From positions 124,001-188,000 of the forward strand of contig CAVZQE010000020.1 in the NCBI GenBank assembly GCA_963777325.1: a DNA stretch of 64,000 nt, written 5' to 3'. This document shows positions 36,000 to 47,458 of the stretch, in pieces. The notes under the pieces were generated by a model. That model did not search any database. It had not been told where the DNA came from and saw only the letters and a program-made list of their open reading frames with translations. The translations under genes were made by a program, and so were the position numbers. This DNA comes from JAFAXA01 sp963777325 (GTDB taxonomy: Bacteria > Pseudomonadota > Alphaproteobacteria > Acetobacterales > Acetobacteraceae). Position 1 is the first letter of the stretch; the number at the start of each line of letters is the position of its first letter.

Positions 36000-36995
36000 T
36001 CAGCGGATGCCGGCGTCGATCAAAGGAACGAGTCCGCCGATCGTCTGCGGCGTGACCACGCCCGCGCCGGTGTTGAAGTTCAGCCCCGGCATCTTGTACT
36101 TGGCGCTGACCACGCATTGCAGGACGGGCAGGAAGCCCTGCAAATAGAGCAGCTGGTCCAGCGTTGCCGAGATGTAGCCTGATTTAAGGCCGTTGATCGT
36201 CGCCGGCGCGAGATCGATGCCGCCCACGACGATGTCGCCCGGCTTCTTGCCCGCCTGCTTCAGCACATCCGCGAGCACGCCCGTGATGCCGCCGTGCTGC
36301 GTGCCGATCGCCTTCAGGTTCGGGCGCGCCTGCACGTAGGACGCCAGCACCGGCACGGCGAGCGTCGGATCGGAGTTCGCCTCGGGCGAGATTTCGAGGC
36401 GGTCCACCTTGAGCCCGGCCTTCTCCAGCGTGTCGGCGAGGCCCTTCTCGGACAAACCGCGCTCGGCCTGGCTGAACACGCCATAGACCATCGCCTCGTC
36501 GCCGGATTTCAGATGGCCGTCCTTGATCATGTTCTGCGCGGTCAGCACGCCGCCGGCGTAGAGATCGACGCCCGCGTAGCCAAAACCCTTGGGGCCGAAC
36601 TCCGCCTGCAGCGAGGTCAGCGGCGAGTTGCCGTCGGTCACGACGATGCCCTGGTCGGTCGCCTGCTTGACGAGCGACGAAAAGGCGTCGGCGCCGGGAT
36701 GGCCCATGATGACGATGCAATCGGGCTTGGCCGCGAGCGCTTCCTTGAACTGGCTGAGCATGGTTTCCGGCGCCCAGCCCGCGAACTGCGCGTCGAGCTT
36801 GGCGCCGAGCGCGGTCGCGGCTTCGCCCGCACCGGTCTGTCGCGCAAGCGTCGATCCGTCGCCGGGATTGCCGCCCATCTGCATGTAGATGGTCATGCCG
36901 CTGCCGGGCTTGTCGGCCGCCCGCGCGGCCGGTGCGGCGGACGCAAGCGCGGCCACGACCGCCGCGCCCGCCAGAAGCCTCGTCGAAAATCGCAT
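36000..36995 (-). CDS. sugar ABC transporter substrate-binding protein, second system
   Basis: A 331-residue periplasmic binding protein of the ribose-binding family. An N-terminal Sec signal (STRLLAGAAVVAALASAAPA then ARAADK) is followed by MTIYMQMGGNPGDGSTLARQ, LAAKPDCIVIMGHPGADAFS and ATINGLKSGYISATLDQLLY. It belongs to the minus-strand ATPase-permease-binding protein operon at 38.9-36.0 kb and converges with the plus-strand system at 35.9 kb. The two binding proteins are only distantly alike, so they probably take different sugars. Confidence 0.92.
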   Translation of the reverse strand: MRFSTRLLAGAAVVAALASAAPAARAADKPGSGMTIYMQMGGNPGDGSTLARQTGAGEAATALGAKLDAQFAGWAPETMLSQFKEALAAKPDCIVIMGHPGADAFSSLVKQATDQGIVVTDGNSPLTSLQAEFGPKGFGYAGVDLYAGGVLTAQNMIKDGHLKSGDEAMVYGVFSQAERGLSEKGLADTLEKAGLKVDRLEISPEANSDPTLAVPVLASYVQARPNLKAIGTQHGGITGVLADVLKQAGKKPGDIVVGGIDLAPATINGLKSGYISATLDQLLYLQGFLPVLQCVVSAKYKMPGLNFNTGAGVVTPQTIGGLVPLIDAGIR

Positions 36996-37016
36996 GGTTC
37001 TCTCCCAGGACAAAGT

Positions 37017-38119
37017 TCAGCCTCTGCTTGACCCGAAGCCGCCGGATGCGGGCTTTTGCGCGGAGTCCGGACGGCCGGAATCCCGGTCGCGCTTGAAACG
37101 CGCCATCAACGCCGCGCGCCGGTGAGGTTCGTCCACGAACAAGTAGAAGATGATCGAGACGAGGAAGATGAGGCCCTGCACCGTGCGCACCCAGGCGCCC
37201 GTGAGGCCCGTGGCGACCAGCCCGGCTTCCAGAATCCAGATGATGAAGCAGCCGAACACGGTGCCCACGATGGTCGCGCGGCCGCCGAAGATCGAGGTGC
37301 CGCCGATCAGCACGGCGGCGATGGCGGTGAGCAGATAGCCCTGCCCCTGATTGCCGAAGAAGTTCTTGTTTTCGAGCGTCAGCATCAGCGCCGCGATGGA
37401 AGCGAGCAGGCCCATCAGCGTGAACAGCTTGATCTTCTCGGCCGCAACGTCGATGCCGACGACGCGCGAGACGTCGTTCGAATCGCCGATGAACAGGATG
37501 TGCTCGCCGAACCGGTGGCGGTTCAGCACGAACCACAGGAACACGACGATCAGCAGCGTCCAGAGCGCCTGGATCGAGATCTGGTCCTGCCAGGCATAGG
37601 AGGCCGGGTCGCCGAAACGGCCGACGGTCCAGGCCCAAATGCTGGTGGTCTCGGCGCCCCGCAGCGCATAGGATCTGCCGCCGGACAGCACCGTCGCGAT
37701 GCCCGACCAGAAGAACTGCGTCCCGAGGGTCGCGATGAAGGACGGGCAGCCCAGTCGCGCGATCAGCAGACCGTTGACGAACCCGACCATGATCCCGGAC
37801 AGAAGCGCGGCCAGCACCGCGATCCAGCCCAGATCGTATTGCTTGAACAGGATCGCGAACACGAATCCGGAGAACGAGATCACGGCCGGAAACGACAGGT
37901 CGATTTCGCCCGCCCCGATCACGAAGGTCAGTCCCGCCGCCAGCAGGATCAGCGGCGGCGCCGTGGACAGCAGGGTCGTGTAGATGTTCGGCGCCAGGAA
38001 CACGCGCGGCGCCTCGATCATGAACAGCAGCAGGATCAGCGCGAACACGACAATGATCGGCAGCCCCTCGATCCGGAGCCACCCGCGCGGCGGCGCTTGC
38101 GAGGCCACGTCTTCCGCCT

Positions 38120-38123
<4 letters not shown>
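37017..38123 (-). CDS. sugar ABC transporter permease, second system
   Basis: A 368-residue RbsC-type permease. Family marks are FVIGAGEIDLSFPAVISFSG near residue 65, CPSFIATLGTQFFWSGIATV near 125 and LIGGTSIFGGRATIVGTVFG near 275. About ten hydrophobic segments and a basic C-terminal tail are visible. ATG 38123 overlaps the ATPase stop by four bases. It also has a roughly 60-residue insertion around DPASYAWQDQIS that separates it from the permease of the plus-strand system. Confidence 0.94.
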
Positions 38124-38917
<794 letters not shown>

Positions 38918-39070
38918 CGCACGCGTCTCCCCCTGTGCCGTATCATTCCGGCATTGGTCATCCGGAGGCCAGGCAATGTCAAGCCGGTGAGCTCAGGGCG
39001 GCGCTCGCCTGGGCGGCCCGTCGCCGGCGCCGCATGGACGCCCGCCGGAACCCGATCCATAGTGTTCGCC

Positions 39071-39097
39071 CGCGCGCGGATCGCTCGTCCGCGCGCG
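39071..39097. repeat. perfect 10-bp inverted repeat in divergent promoter region
   Basis: CGCGCGCGGA and its complement TCCGCGCGCG flank a 7-base loop (TCGCTCG). It lies 44 bases upstream of gnd and 154 bases upstream of the divergent ATPase gene. Could be an operator or an mRNA hairpin in the gnd leader. Its low complexity (GC alternation) tempers this. Confidence 0.6.
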
Positions 39098-39098
39098 C

Positions 39099-39128
39099 CT
39101 CGAACCCTCTCGAACCCTCTCGAACCCT
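39099..39128. repeat. three 10-bp tandem repeats just upstream of gnd
   Basis: CTCGAACCCT occurs three times in a row, ending about 12 bases before the gnd start. It overlaps the position expected for the leader and Shine-Dalgarno region (GGGGGCAG follows). Copy-number variation here could tune expression. Confidence 0.7.
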
Positions 39129-39140
39129 GGGGGCAGTGAC

Positions 39141-40575
39141 ATGGCACAGCTTGCGGATCTCGGCGTCACCGGTCTGGCCGTGATGGGGGCGAACCTCGCC
39201 CGCAACGCGGCCCGCAAGGGCTTCCGGGTCGCCGTGCATAACCGGACGAACGACAAGACCGACCGCCTGCTGCAAGAGCATGGGCACGAAGGCAATTTCA
39301 TCGGCTCGCATTCCGTCCGGGAGTTCGTCGCCTCCTTGGCCAAGCCGCGCGCCATCATCGTCATGGTCAAGGCCGGCAAGCCGATCGACGACGTGATCGC
39401 GGAACTCGCGCCGCATCTCGAGGAAGGCGACATCATCATCGACGGCGGCAACTCGCTGTTCACCGACACACGCCGGCGCGAACGCGAACTTGCCGAACGC
39501 AAGCTGCTGTTCGTCGGCATGGGCGTCTCCGGCGGCGAGGAGGGCGCGCTCGAAGGGCCGTCGATCATGCCGGGCGGCGCGCGGGCGGCCTGGGACCGCA
39601 TCGCGCCGATGGTCACGAAGATGGCGGTCTCGGTCGATGGCGTGCCCTGCTGCGCCTATATGGGCCCCGACGGCGCCGGCCACTACGTGAAGATGGTGCA
39701 TAACGGCATCGAGTATGCCGACATGCAGCTGATCGCCGAGGCCTACGACCTGATGCGGACGGTGTACGGCATGCAGGCGAGCGAGATCGGCGAGGTCTTC
39801 GCCACCTGGAAGACGGGCGAGCTCGACTCCTATTTGATCGAGATCACGGCCGCCGTGCTCGCCAAGCGCGATCCGTCGAGCGGCGGCGCGCTGGTGGACG
39901 TGATCCGGGACGAGGCGGAGCAGAAGGGCACCGGCCGCTGGACCGCGCAATCGGCGCTCGAACTCGGCGTGCCGATCACGGCGATCACCGAAGCGGTGTA
40001 TGCGCGCGCGCTGTCGGGCCGCCCGGCGCAGCGCGCGGCGGCGGCGCAGGAATTCGAGGGGCCGCGCGTCTCGGCGAGACCCGCCGGGCCGGGCGACATC
40101 GACAAGATCCGGGACGCCCTCTACGCGTCGAAGATCGTCGCCTATGCGCAGGGCTTCGAGCAACTGGCGGTCGCGTCGAAGCAGTACCGACTGGAACCTC
40201 GATCCGGGCCTGATCGCCACGATCTGGCGCGGCGGCTGCATCATCCGGGCGGCGTTCCTCGACCGCATCCGCGAGGGCTACGAGGCGCATCCCGACGCCG
40301 CCAGCCTGCTGCTGCAACCCTACTTCCGGGACGCGGTGATCAAGGCCGAGCCCGCCTGGCGGGACGTCGTGGTGCTGGCCGTGCAAAGCGGCGTCGCCGT
40401 CCCGGCCTTCGCCTCCTCGCTCGCCTATTTCGACGGCCTCCGGCGCGCGCGCGGGCCGGCCAATCTGCTGCAGGGCTTGCGGGACTATTTCGGCGCCCAT
40501 ACCTACCGGCGCACGGACAAGGACGGCTCGTTCCACACCCGCTGGTCGCAGGACGGCACCGAAATCGCGGTCTAG
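39141..40575 (+). CDS. gnd: 6-phosphogluconate dehydrogenase, decarboxylating (one frameshift)
   Basis: Oxidative pentose phosphate enzyme: 6-phosphogluconate to ribulose 5-phosphate, CO2 and NAD(P)H. About 477 residues. The Rossmann start GVTGLAVMGANLARNAA, the substrate motif IIIDGGNSLFTDTRRRE, and the catalytic GAGHYVKMVHNGIEY (K184, N188) are all present. The frame breaks after ASKQY; deleting one C at 40187/40188 restores DWNLDPGLIATIWRGG and the rest to 40575. This is an insertion-type frameshift in a conserved catalytic region, so sequencing error is likely. First gene of a plus-strand run with hsp20 and lon. Confidence 0.93.
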
Positions 40576-40627
40576 CCGGACACGCCGGGCCGGATCGACG
40601 CCCGTTCCTTCCATCGAAGGGTCACTC

Positions 40628-41013
40628 ATGGCGCGCAATGCCTACGACGCGATGTGGGCCGAGGCCGTGTCCGCGCTCAACCGCGCCGACCGGCTGCATC
40701 GCGATTTCTTCCGCCCCCAGCCGCAAGGCTGGGAGCCGCCGGTCGACCTGCTCCAGATCGACGGCGAACTCATCATCACGGCCGCCCTGCCCGGCGTGCA
40801 CGCGGACGAGGTCGGGATCGTGGTCCAGGAGGCCTCCATCGCGATCACCGGCGTCCGGCGTCTGCCGGTGTCGCTGCAGCGCGCCCGCGTGCTGCGGATG
40901 GAGCTGCCGCACGGCCGCTTCGAGCGGCGCATCGCCATCCCCGCCGGCCACTACGAACTGACCCGGCGCGAAATCGCCGACGGGCTGCTCATCGTCGCGC
41001 TGCGGAGGCTCGG

Positions 41014-41017
<4 letters not shown>
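40628..41017 (+). CDS. Hsp20 / alpha-crystallin small heat shock protein
   Basis: A 129-residue small heat shock protein: an ATP-independent holdase that binds unfolding proteins. The alpha-crystallin domain runs from about residue 35 (PPVDLLQIDGELIITAALPG) to the end, with the usual ITGVRR turn and a short C-terminal extension. The classic I-x-I tail is absent. Its stop overlaps the lon start (ATGA), so chaperone and protease are translationally coupled; together they form a protein-quality-control pair. Confidence 0.9.
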
Positions 41018-43377
<2,360 letters not shown>

Positions 43378-43383
43378 GCGGCC

Positions 43384-44396
43384 ATGCCGAGCGGCGACGC
43401 CGACCCGGCCGTCCTGTTGTTCCTTGAGCGCAGCTTGCTGGTCCGGGCAGGCGCGGCGGTCTCGCTGACGCCGCTCGCCGGCGGCGTTGCATCCGACATT
43501 TGGAAGGTGGACGCGGGTTCGGAGCCGTTCGTCGTCAAGCGCGCGCTGGCGCGGCTCCGGGTCGCGCAGGAATGGACCGCGCCCGTTTCGCGCAACGCGA
43601 GCGAGGTCGCTTGGATGAGAATGGCGGCGCGCATCGCCCCCGGCGCCGTGCCGGCGATCCTCGCCGACGACGCCGCATCGGGATTGTTCGCGATGAGCTA
43701 TCTCGCGCCCGACATGCATCCCGTCTGGAAGCAGGAGCTCAGGGACGGACGGGCCGATCCTTCCTTCGCGGCAAAGCTCGGCCGCCTGCTCGCCAGCATT
43801 CACGCATCGACCGCCGGATCAGAGGACATCGCGGAGCGCTTCAGGACCGACGCCGTATTCCACGACATCCGGATCGCGCCGTACATCGAGACGCCCATCG
43901 CCCTGCACCCCGATCTCGCGCAGCCCCTGAGGGCGCTCGCCGCCGCGACTTTGGCGAGGAAGCGAGCGCTCGTGCATGGCGACGTCAGCCCGAAGAACAT
44001 CCTGTGCGGTCCGGATGGGCCGGTGCTCCTGGACGCCGAATGCGCGTGGTACGGCGATCCGGCGTTCGACCTCGCCTTCTGCCTCAACCATCTGCTGCTG
44101 AAATGCGTGTGGCGACCTGGGTTCGGGGGTGCCTTCCTCGCTTGTTTCGACGCGATGGCGGCCGAATACCTCGCCGCAGCGACTTGGGAGCCGCCGGAGG
44201 CCGTCGAGGCCCGGGCGGCGCGGCTGCTGCCAGCCTTGCTTCTTGGCCGCGTGGACGGCAAGTCTCCCGGTCGAGTACCTGACGGACGAGGCCGACAGGG
44301 CCCGTGTGCGGCGGGTGGCGCGGCGCTTCATCGCGAGTCCGCCAACGAGGCTTGCCGAGATCAGAGCGCGCCTGGGCGGAGGAGCTTCCGCCATGA
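43384..44396 (+). CDS. APH-fold phosphotransferase (kinase), frameshifted near 3' end
   Basis: About 330 residues of the aminoglycoside-phosphotransferase/choline-kinase superfamily, which also includes methylthioribose and fructosamine kinases. Features are the Gly-rich loop LAGGVASDIWKV, the ATP-binding Lys in FVVKRAL, the catalytic loop LVHGDVSPKNIL with Asp and Asn, and the metal site LLDAECAWYGDPAFDLAF. The frame breaks at about 44268: removing one C gives PVEYLTDEADRARVRRVARR. A second single-base excess near 44375 would end the protein at a TGA overlapping the enolase ATG. It may phosphorylate a small sugar-like metabolite for the enolase-like protein downstream; this is inferred from context. 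Confidence 0.78.
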
Positions 44397-45694
44397 CGGA
44401 CACACGCATCGCCCGGCTGCACGGCCGCCGCGTCTGGGATTCGCGCGGCCGGCCGACCGTGGAAGTCGAGGTCACGCTCGGCTGCGGCGCGAACGGCCGG
44501 GCGATCGCCCCGGCGGGCGCCTCCACCGGAACCGGGGAAGCCGTCGATCTGCGGGACGGCGGGACGGCGCTGGGCGGCTTCGGCGTCCGGCGGGCGGTGT
44601 CGGGCGTCAACGACGAGATCGCGGCGGAGCTGCGCGGCCTCGACGCCGACGATCAGGCGGAGATCGACGCGCGGCTGATCCGCCTCGACGGAACCCCGAA
44701 CCGGAGCAGGCTGGGCGGCAACGCCCTGGTCGCGACCTCGATCGCGGTGTTGCAGGCCCGTGCCGCCGCCGCCCGCGTCCCGCTCTGGCGCCACCTCGCC
44801 GGGTCCGCCCCGGTCCGGATGCCGCTGCCCGAGATCCAGATCTTCGGCGGCGGCGCGCACGCCGCGCGGCGGGTCGATATCCAGGACTTCATGGTGGTCT
44901 GCCCGGCGGCCGCCTCCTTCGCGGAGGCGCTGGACTGGACCGCCGAGATCTACCGTGCGGCCGGCGGCCTGATGAAGCGGGCGGGCAAGCTGCAAGGCGT
45001 CGCCGACGAGGGCGGCTACTGGCCGGCCTTCGCCTCGAACGAGGAGGCGCTCGATACGCTGCTCGCGTCGATCGAGGCAGCCGGGTTCAGGCCGGGACGC
45101 GACGTTCTGATCTCGCTCGACGTCGCGGCCTCCGAGTTCGGCCGGGGCGGGGCTCTACCGTCTGGCGCTCGAAGGGCGCGAACTCGATACCGCCGGCATG
45201 ATCGACCTGCTCGGCGCAATGGCTCGATGCCTATCCGATCGCATCCATCGAAGACCCGCTCGCCGAGGACGACGCGGCGGGCTTTCGCCGCGTTCACGCG
45301 CCTCCATGGGAACCGGTGCCAGATCGTCGGGGACGACTACCTTGTGACGAACGCGGAGCGGGTCGCCGCCGCCGGGGTCGCGCGTGCCGTCAACGCCGTC
45401 CTCATCAAGCCGAACCAGGCCGGAACGATCACGGAAAGCCATGCCGCGCTGGAGGCAGCCCGCCGCGCGGGTTTCGGCACCATCGTTTCCGCCCGGTCCG
45501 GCGAGACCGAGGACGTGACGATCGCGCATCTCGCGGTCGGCTGGAACGCGGGACAGATCAAGGTCGGCTCGTTCTCGCGGTCCGAGCGCATGGCGAAGTG
45601 GAACGAGTGCCTCCGGATCGAGGAGGAACTCGGCGCGCGCGCGCCGTTCGCTGGCTGGTCGGTCCTGCCGGCGTCATGGAAGCAGGACGCCTGA
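44393..45694 (+). CDS. divergent enolase-family protein (three frameshifts)
   Basis: About 432 residues after correction, normal for enolase (2-phosphoglycerate dehydratase). Clear family marks: ARLHGRRVWDSRGRPTVEVE, GGGAHAARRVDIQDFMV, VADEGGYWPA, SLDVAASEFGRGG, DPLAEDD, IVGDDYLVTN, LIKPNQAGTITE and SARSGETEDVTIAHLAVG. Two catalytic-site residues differ: the Glu before F-M is Asp (IQDFM), and the active-site His in canonical SHRSGETED is Ala. Three single extra bases, at about 45151, 45217 and 45299, scramble 50 residues and then restore frame. The changes suggest a paralogue with altered substrate rather than the housekeeping enolase, though the latter is not seen in this window. Confidence 0.82.
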   Translation: MTDTRIARLHGRRVWDSRGRPTVEVEVTLGCGANGRAIAPAGASTGTGEAVDLRDGGTALGGFGVRRAVSGVNDEIAAELRGLDADDQAEIDARLIRLDGTPNRSRLGGNALVATSIAVLQARAAAARVPLWRHLAGSAPVRMPLPEIQIFGGGAHAARRVDIQDFMVVCPAAASFAEALDWTAEIYRAAGGLMKRAGKLQGVADEGGYWPAFASNEEALDTLLASIEAAGFRPGRDVLISLDVAASEFGRGGALPSGARRARTRYRRHDRPARRNGSMPIRSHPSKTRSPRTTRRAFAAFTRLHGNRCQIVGDDYLVTNAERVAAAGVARAVNAVLIKPNQAGTITESHAALEAARRAGFGTIVSARSGETEDVTIAHLAVGWNAGQIKVGSFSRSERMAKWNECLRIEEELGARAPFAGWSVLPASWKQDA

Positions 45695-45760
45695 CCGACG
45701 CCGTTCGAGGCGGCCGCGAGGATCCGGCTGGCGTGTCGCGTTCCGCGGATTCGGATCAGG

Positions 45761-46270
45761 TCAGCCCGTGCGCGAAGACGGCTCCGGCTGCCCGCCGACC
45801 TCCGGACGGGTTGGCGGGACCACGCTGATCGTTGCCTGCGGCGGCCCGTACACGTCGCCCGCGCGCTTGATGAAGGCGTTCACCATCCGCCGCACCGCCT
45901 CGTTGAACACGACGCCGATCGCCTTCTGCAAGATGCGGCTGCGGAACTCGAAGTCGACGAAGAAGCCGACGACGCAGCCGCGCGGATCGGGCGTGAAGTT
46001 CCACTCGTTGTTGAGGTAACGAAACGGGCCGTTCTCGTACCGCACCTTGATGTGCGACGGCGGATCGAGCGACACGCGGCTGCTGAAGCTCTCGCGGAAG
46101 GGACCGAAGCCGATCGTCAAATCCGCCACCAGCTCCTTGGCGGTGCGGCTGCGGATGCGCGCGCCCACGCACCAGGGCAGAAACTGCGGATACTTCGCGA
46201 CGTCGGCCACCAGATCGAACAGCTGATCCGGCCGGTACGGGACGACCTTCTTCTCCGCATGCGTCGGCAT
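45761..46270 (-). CDS. COQ10/RatA-like START-domain protein
   Basis: A 169-residue member of the polyketide cyclase/START family that includes mitochondrial COQ10 (ubiquinone-binding) and bacterial RatA. The diagnostic stretches YRPDQLFDLVADVAKYPQFL, PWCVGARI and FVDFEFRSRILQKAIGVVFN are present. It directly follows lipA, its usual neighbour in Alphaproteobacteria. A likely role is ubiquinone binding in respiration; the ribosome-toxin role described for E. coli RatA is less likely given this context. The last 20 residues are proline-rich and variable. Confidence 0.92.
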   Translation of the reverse strand: MPTHAEKKVVPYRPDQLFDLVADVAKYPQFLPWCVGARIRSRTAKELVADLTIGFGPFRESFSSRVSLDPPSHIKVRYENGPFRYLNNEWNFTPDPRGCVVGFFVDFEFRSRILQKAIGVVFNEAVRRMVNAFIKRAGDVYGPPQATISVVPPTRPEVGGQPEPSSRTG

Positions 46271-46276
46271 GGCCGC

Positions 46277-47428
46277 TCAGACAAGCATGGTCGCGGGTGG
46301 AGCGCCCGCGAGCTTCGCCTCCCGCGCCGCCCGCAACTGCGCGAAATCCGCGTCCGCGTGGTAGGAGCTGCGCGTCAGCGGCGTCGCCGACACCATCAGG
46401 AAACCCTTCGCCCGGGCGAGGCTCGCGTAATCGGCGAACTCGTCCGGCGTTACGAAGCGGTCGATCGCGGCGTGCTTCACCGTCGGCTGCAAATACTGGC
46501 CGAGCGTGATGAAATCCACGTCCGCGATCCTGAGATCGTCCATCACCTGCATGATCTCGGCCCTGTCCTCGCCGAGACCGACCATCAGTCCGGACTTGGT
46601 GAAGATCGACGGCGCGAGCCGCTTCACGGTGTCGAGCAGCCGGAGCGACTGGTAGTAGCGGGCACCGGGCCGGATGGTCGTGTAGAGGCGCGGCACCGTC
46701 TCGAGATTGTGGTTGAACACGTCCGGCCGCGCCCCGGCCAGCGTCTCGGCGCCGCCTTGCTTGCGCAGGAAGTCGGGCGTCAGCACCTCGATCGTCGTTT
46801 CGGGCGCGCTCTGCCGGATGGCCCGGATCACGGCGGCGAAATGCCCAGCACCGCCGTCCGCCAAATCGTCACGGTCGACCGAGGTGATCACGACATGGCG
46901 CAGGCCGAGCTTGGCCACCGCGTCGCCGACCCGGGCGGGCTCCTCCGCGTCGAGCGGCCCCGGATGCCCGGTGCGCACGTTGCAGAAGGAACAGGCCCGC
47001 GTGCAGGTGTCGCCCATGATCATCATGGTCGCGTGCCGCTGCGACCAGCACTCGCCGATATTCGGGCAGGCCGCCTCCTCGCAGACCGTGACGAGCTTGT
47101 TCCGCCGCATCAGGTCGCGGGTCTCGGCATAGACGGCGTGGGTCGGGGCCTTGACCCGGATCCAGGACGGCTTGCGCTGGATCGGATTGTCGGGCCGGTG
47201 CGCCTTTTCGGGGTGGCGCAAGGGTTCAATCGAAGCAAGCGGTGCCGGAAGCATCCCAGCCTGGAACGCGCCTCCGGCGGAAAAGTCGACTTGGAACGCG
47301 CCTCCGGCGGAAGAGTCGACTTGGAACGCGCCTCCGGCGGAAGAGTCGACTTGGAACGCGCCTCCGGCGGAAGAGTCGACTTGGAACGCGCCTCCGGCGC
47401 GATGATCGATCAGGACGCGGGTTGCCAT
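46277..47428 (-). CDS. lipA: lipoyl synthase with N-terminal repeat extension
   Basis: Radical SAM enzyme inserting two sulfurs into octanoylated E2 domains. The auxiliary cluster motif CEEAACPNIGEC and the SAM cluster motif CTRACSFC are intact, and the C-terminal RSSYHAD serine ligand is present. The core from M at 47254 is 325 residues, the usual size. The frame is open a further 58 codons upstream to ATG 47428, encoding MATRVLIDHR then about five copies of AGGAFQVDSS. Either start could be used; the one at 47254 matches the family length. It follows the pyruvate dehydrogenase genes whose E2 and E1-beta lipoyl domains it would modify. Confidence 0.95.
   Translation of the reverse strand: MATRVLIDHRAGGAFQVDSSAGGAFQVDSSAGGAFQVDSSAGGAFQVDFSAGGAFQAGMLPAPLASIEPLRHPEKAHRPDNPIQRKPSWIRVKAPTHAVYAETRDLMRRNKLVTVCEEAACPNIGECWSQRHATMMIMGDTCTRACSFCNVRTGHPGPLDAEEPARVGDAVAKLGLRHVVITSVDRDDLADGGAGHFAAVIRAIRQSAPETTIEVLTPDFLRKQGGAETLAGARPDVFNHNLETVPRLYTTIRPGARYYQSLRLLDTVKRLAPSIFTKSGLMVGLGEDRAEIMQVMDDLRIADVDFITLGQYLQPTVKHAAIDRFVTPDEFADYASLARAKGFLMVSATPLTRSSYHADADFAQLRAAREAKLAGAPPATMLV
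47263..47402. repeat. 30-bp tandem repeat (about 4.6 copies) at the lipA start
   Basis: The unit GGAACGCGCCTCCGGCGGAA plus GAGTCGACTT recurs every 30 bases; three copies are identical and the outer ones vary slightly or are partial. Because 30 is a multiple of three, each copy adds ten residues (AGGAFQVDSS) to the LipA frame on the minus strand without breaking it. There are no spacers, so it is not a CRISPR array. Confidence 0.92.
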
Positions 47429-47458
47429 GGCTCTTCCGGACAGGATTGACGCAGTCGG

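Noticed and set aside
43384..45694. A natural kinase-enolase fusion protein
   Set aside because: The kinase tail after its frameshift reads on into enolase without a stop, but only because of that shift. One more extra base near 44375 would give a TGA overlapping the enolase ATG, the usual coupled arrangement, so separate genes are more likely.
47263..47402. CRISPR array at the lipA start
   Set aside because: The repeats are contiguous with no unique spacers, and the 30-base unit codes in frame. It is a tandem repeat.
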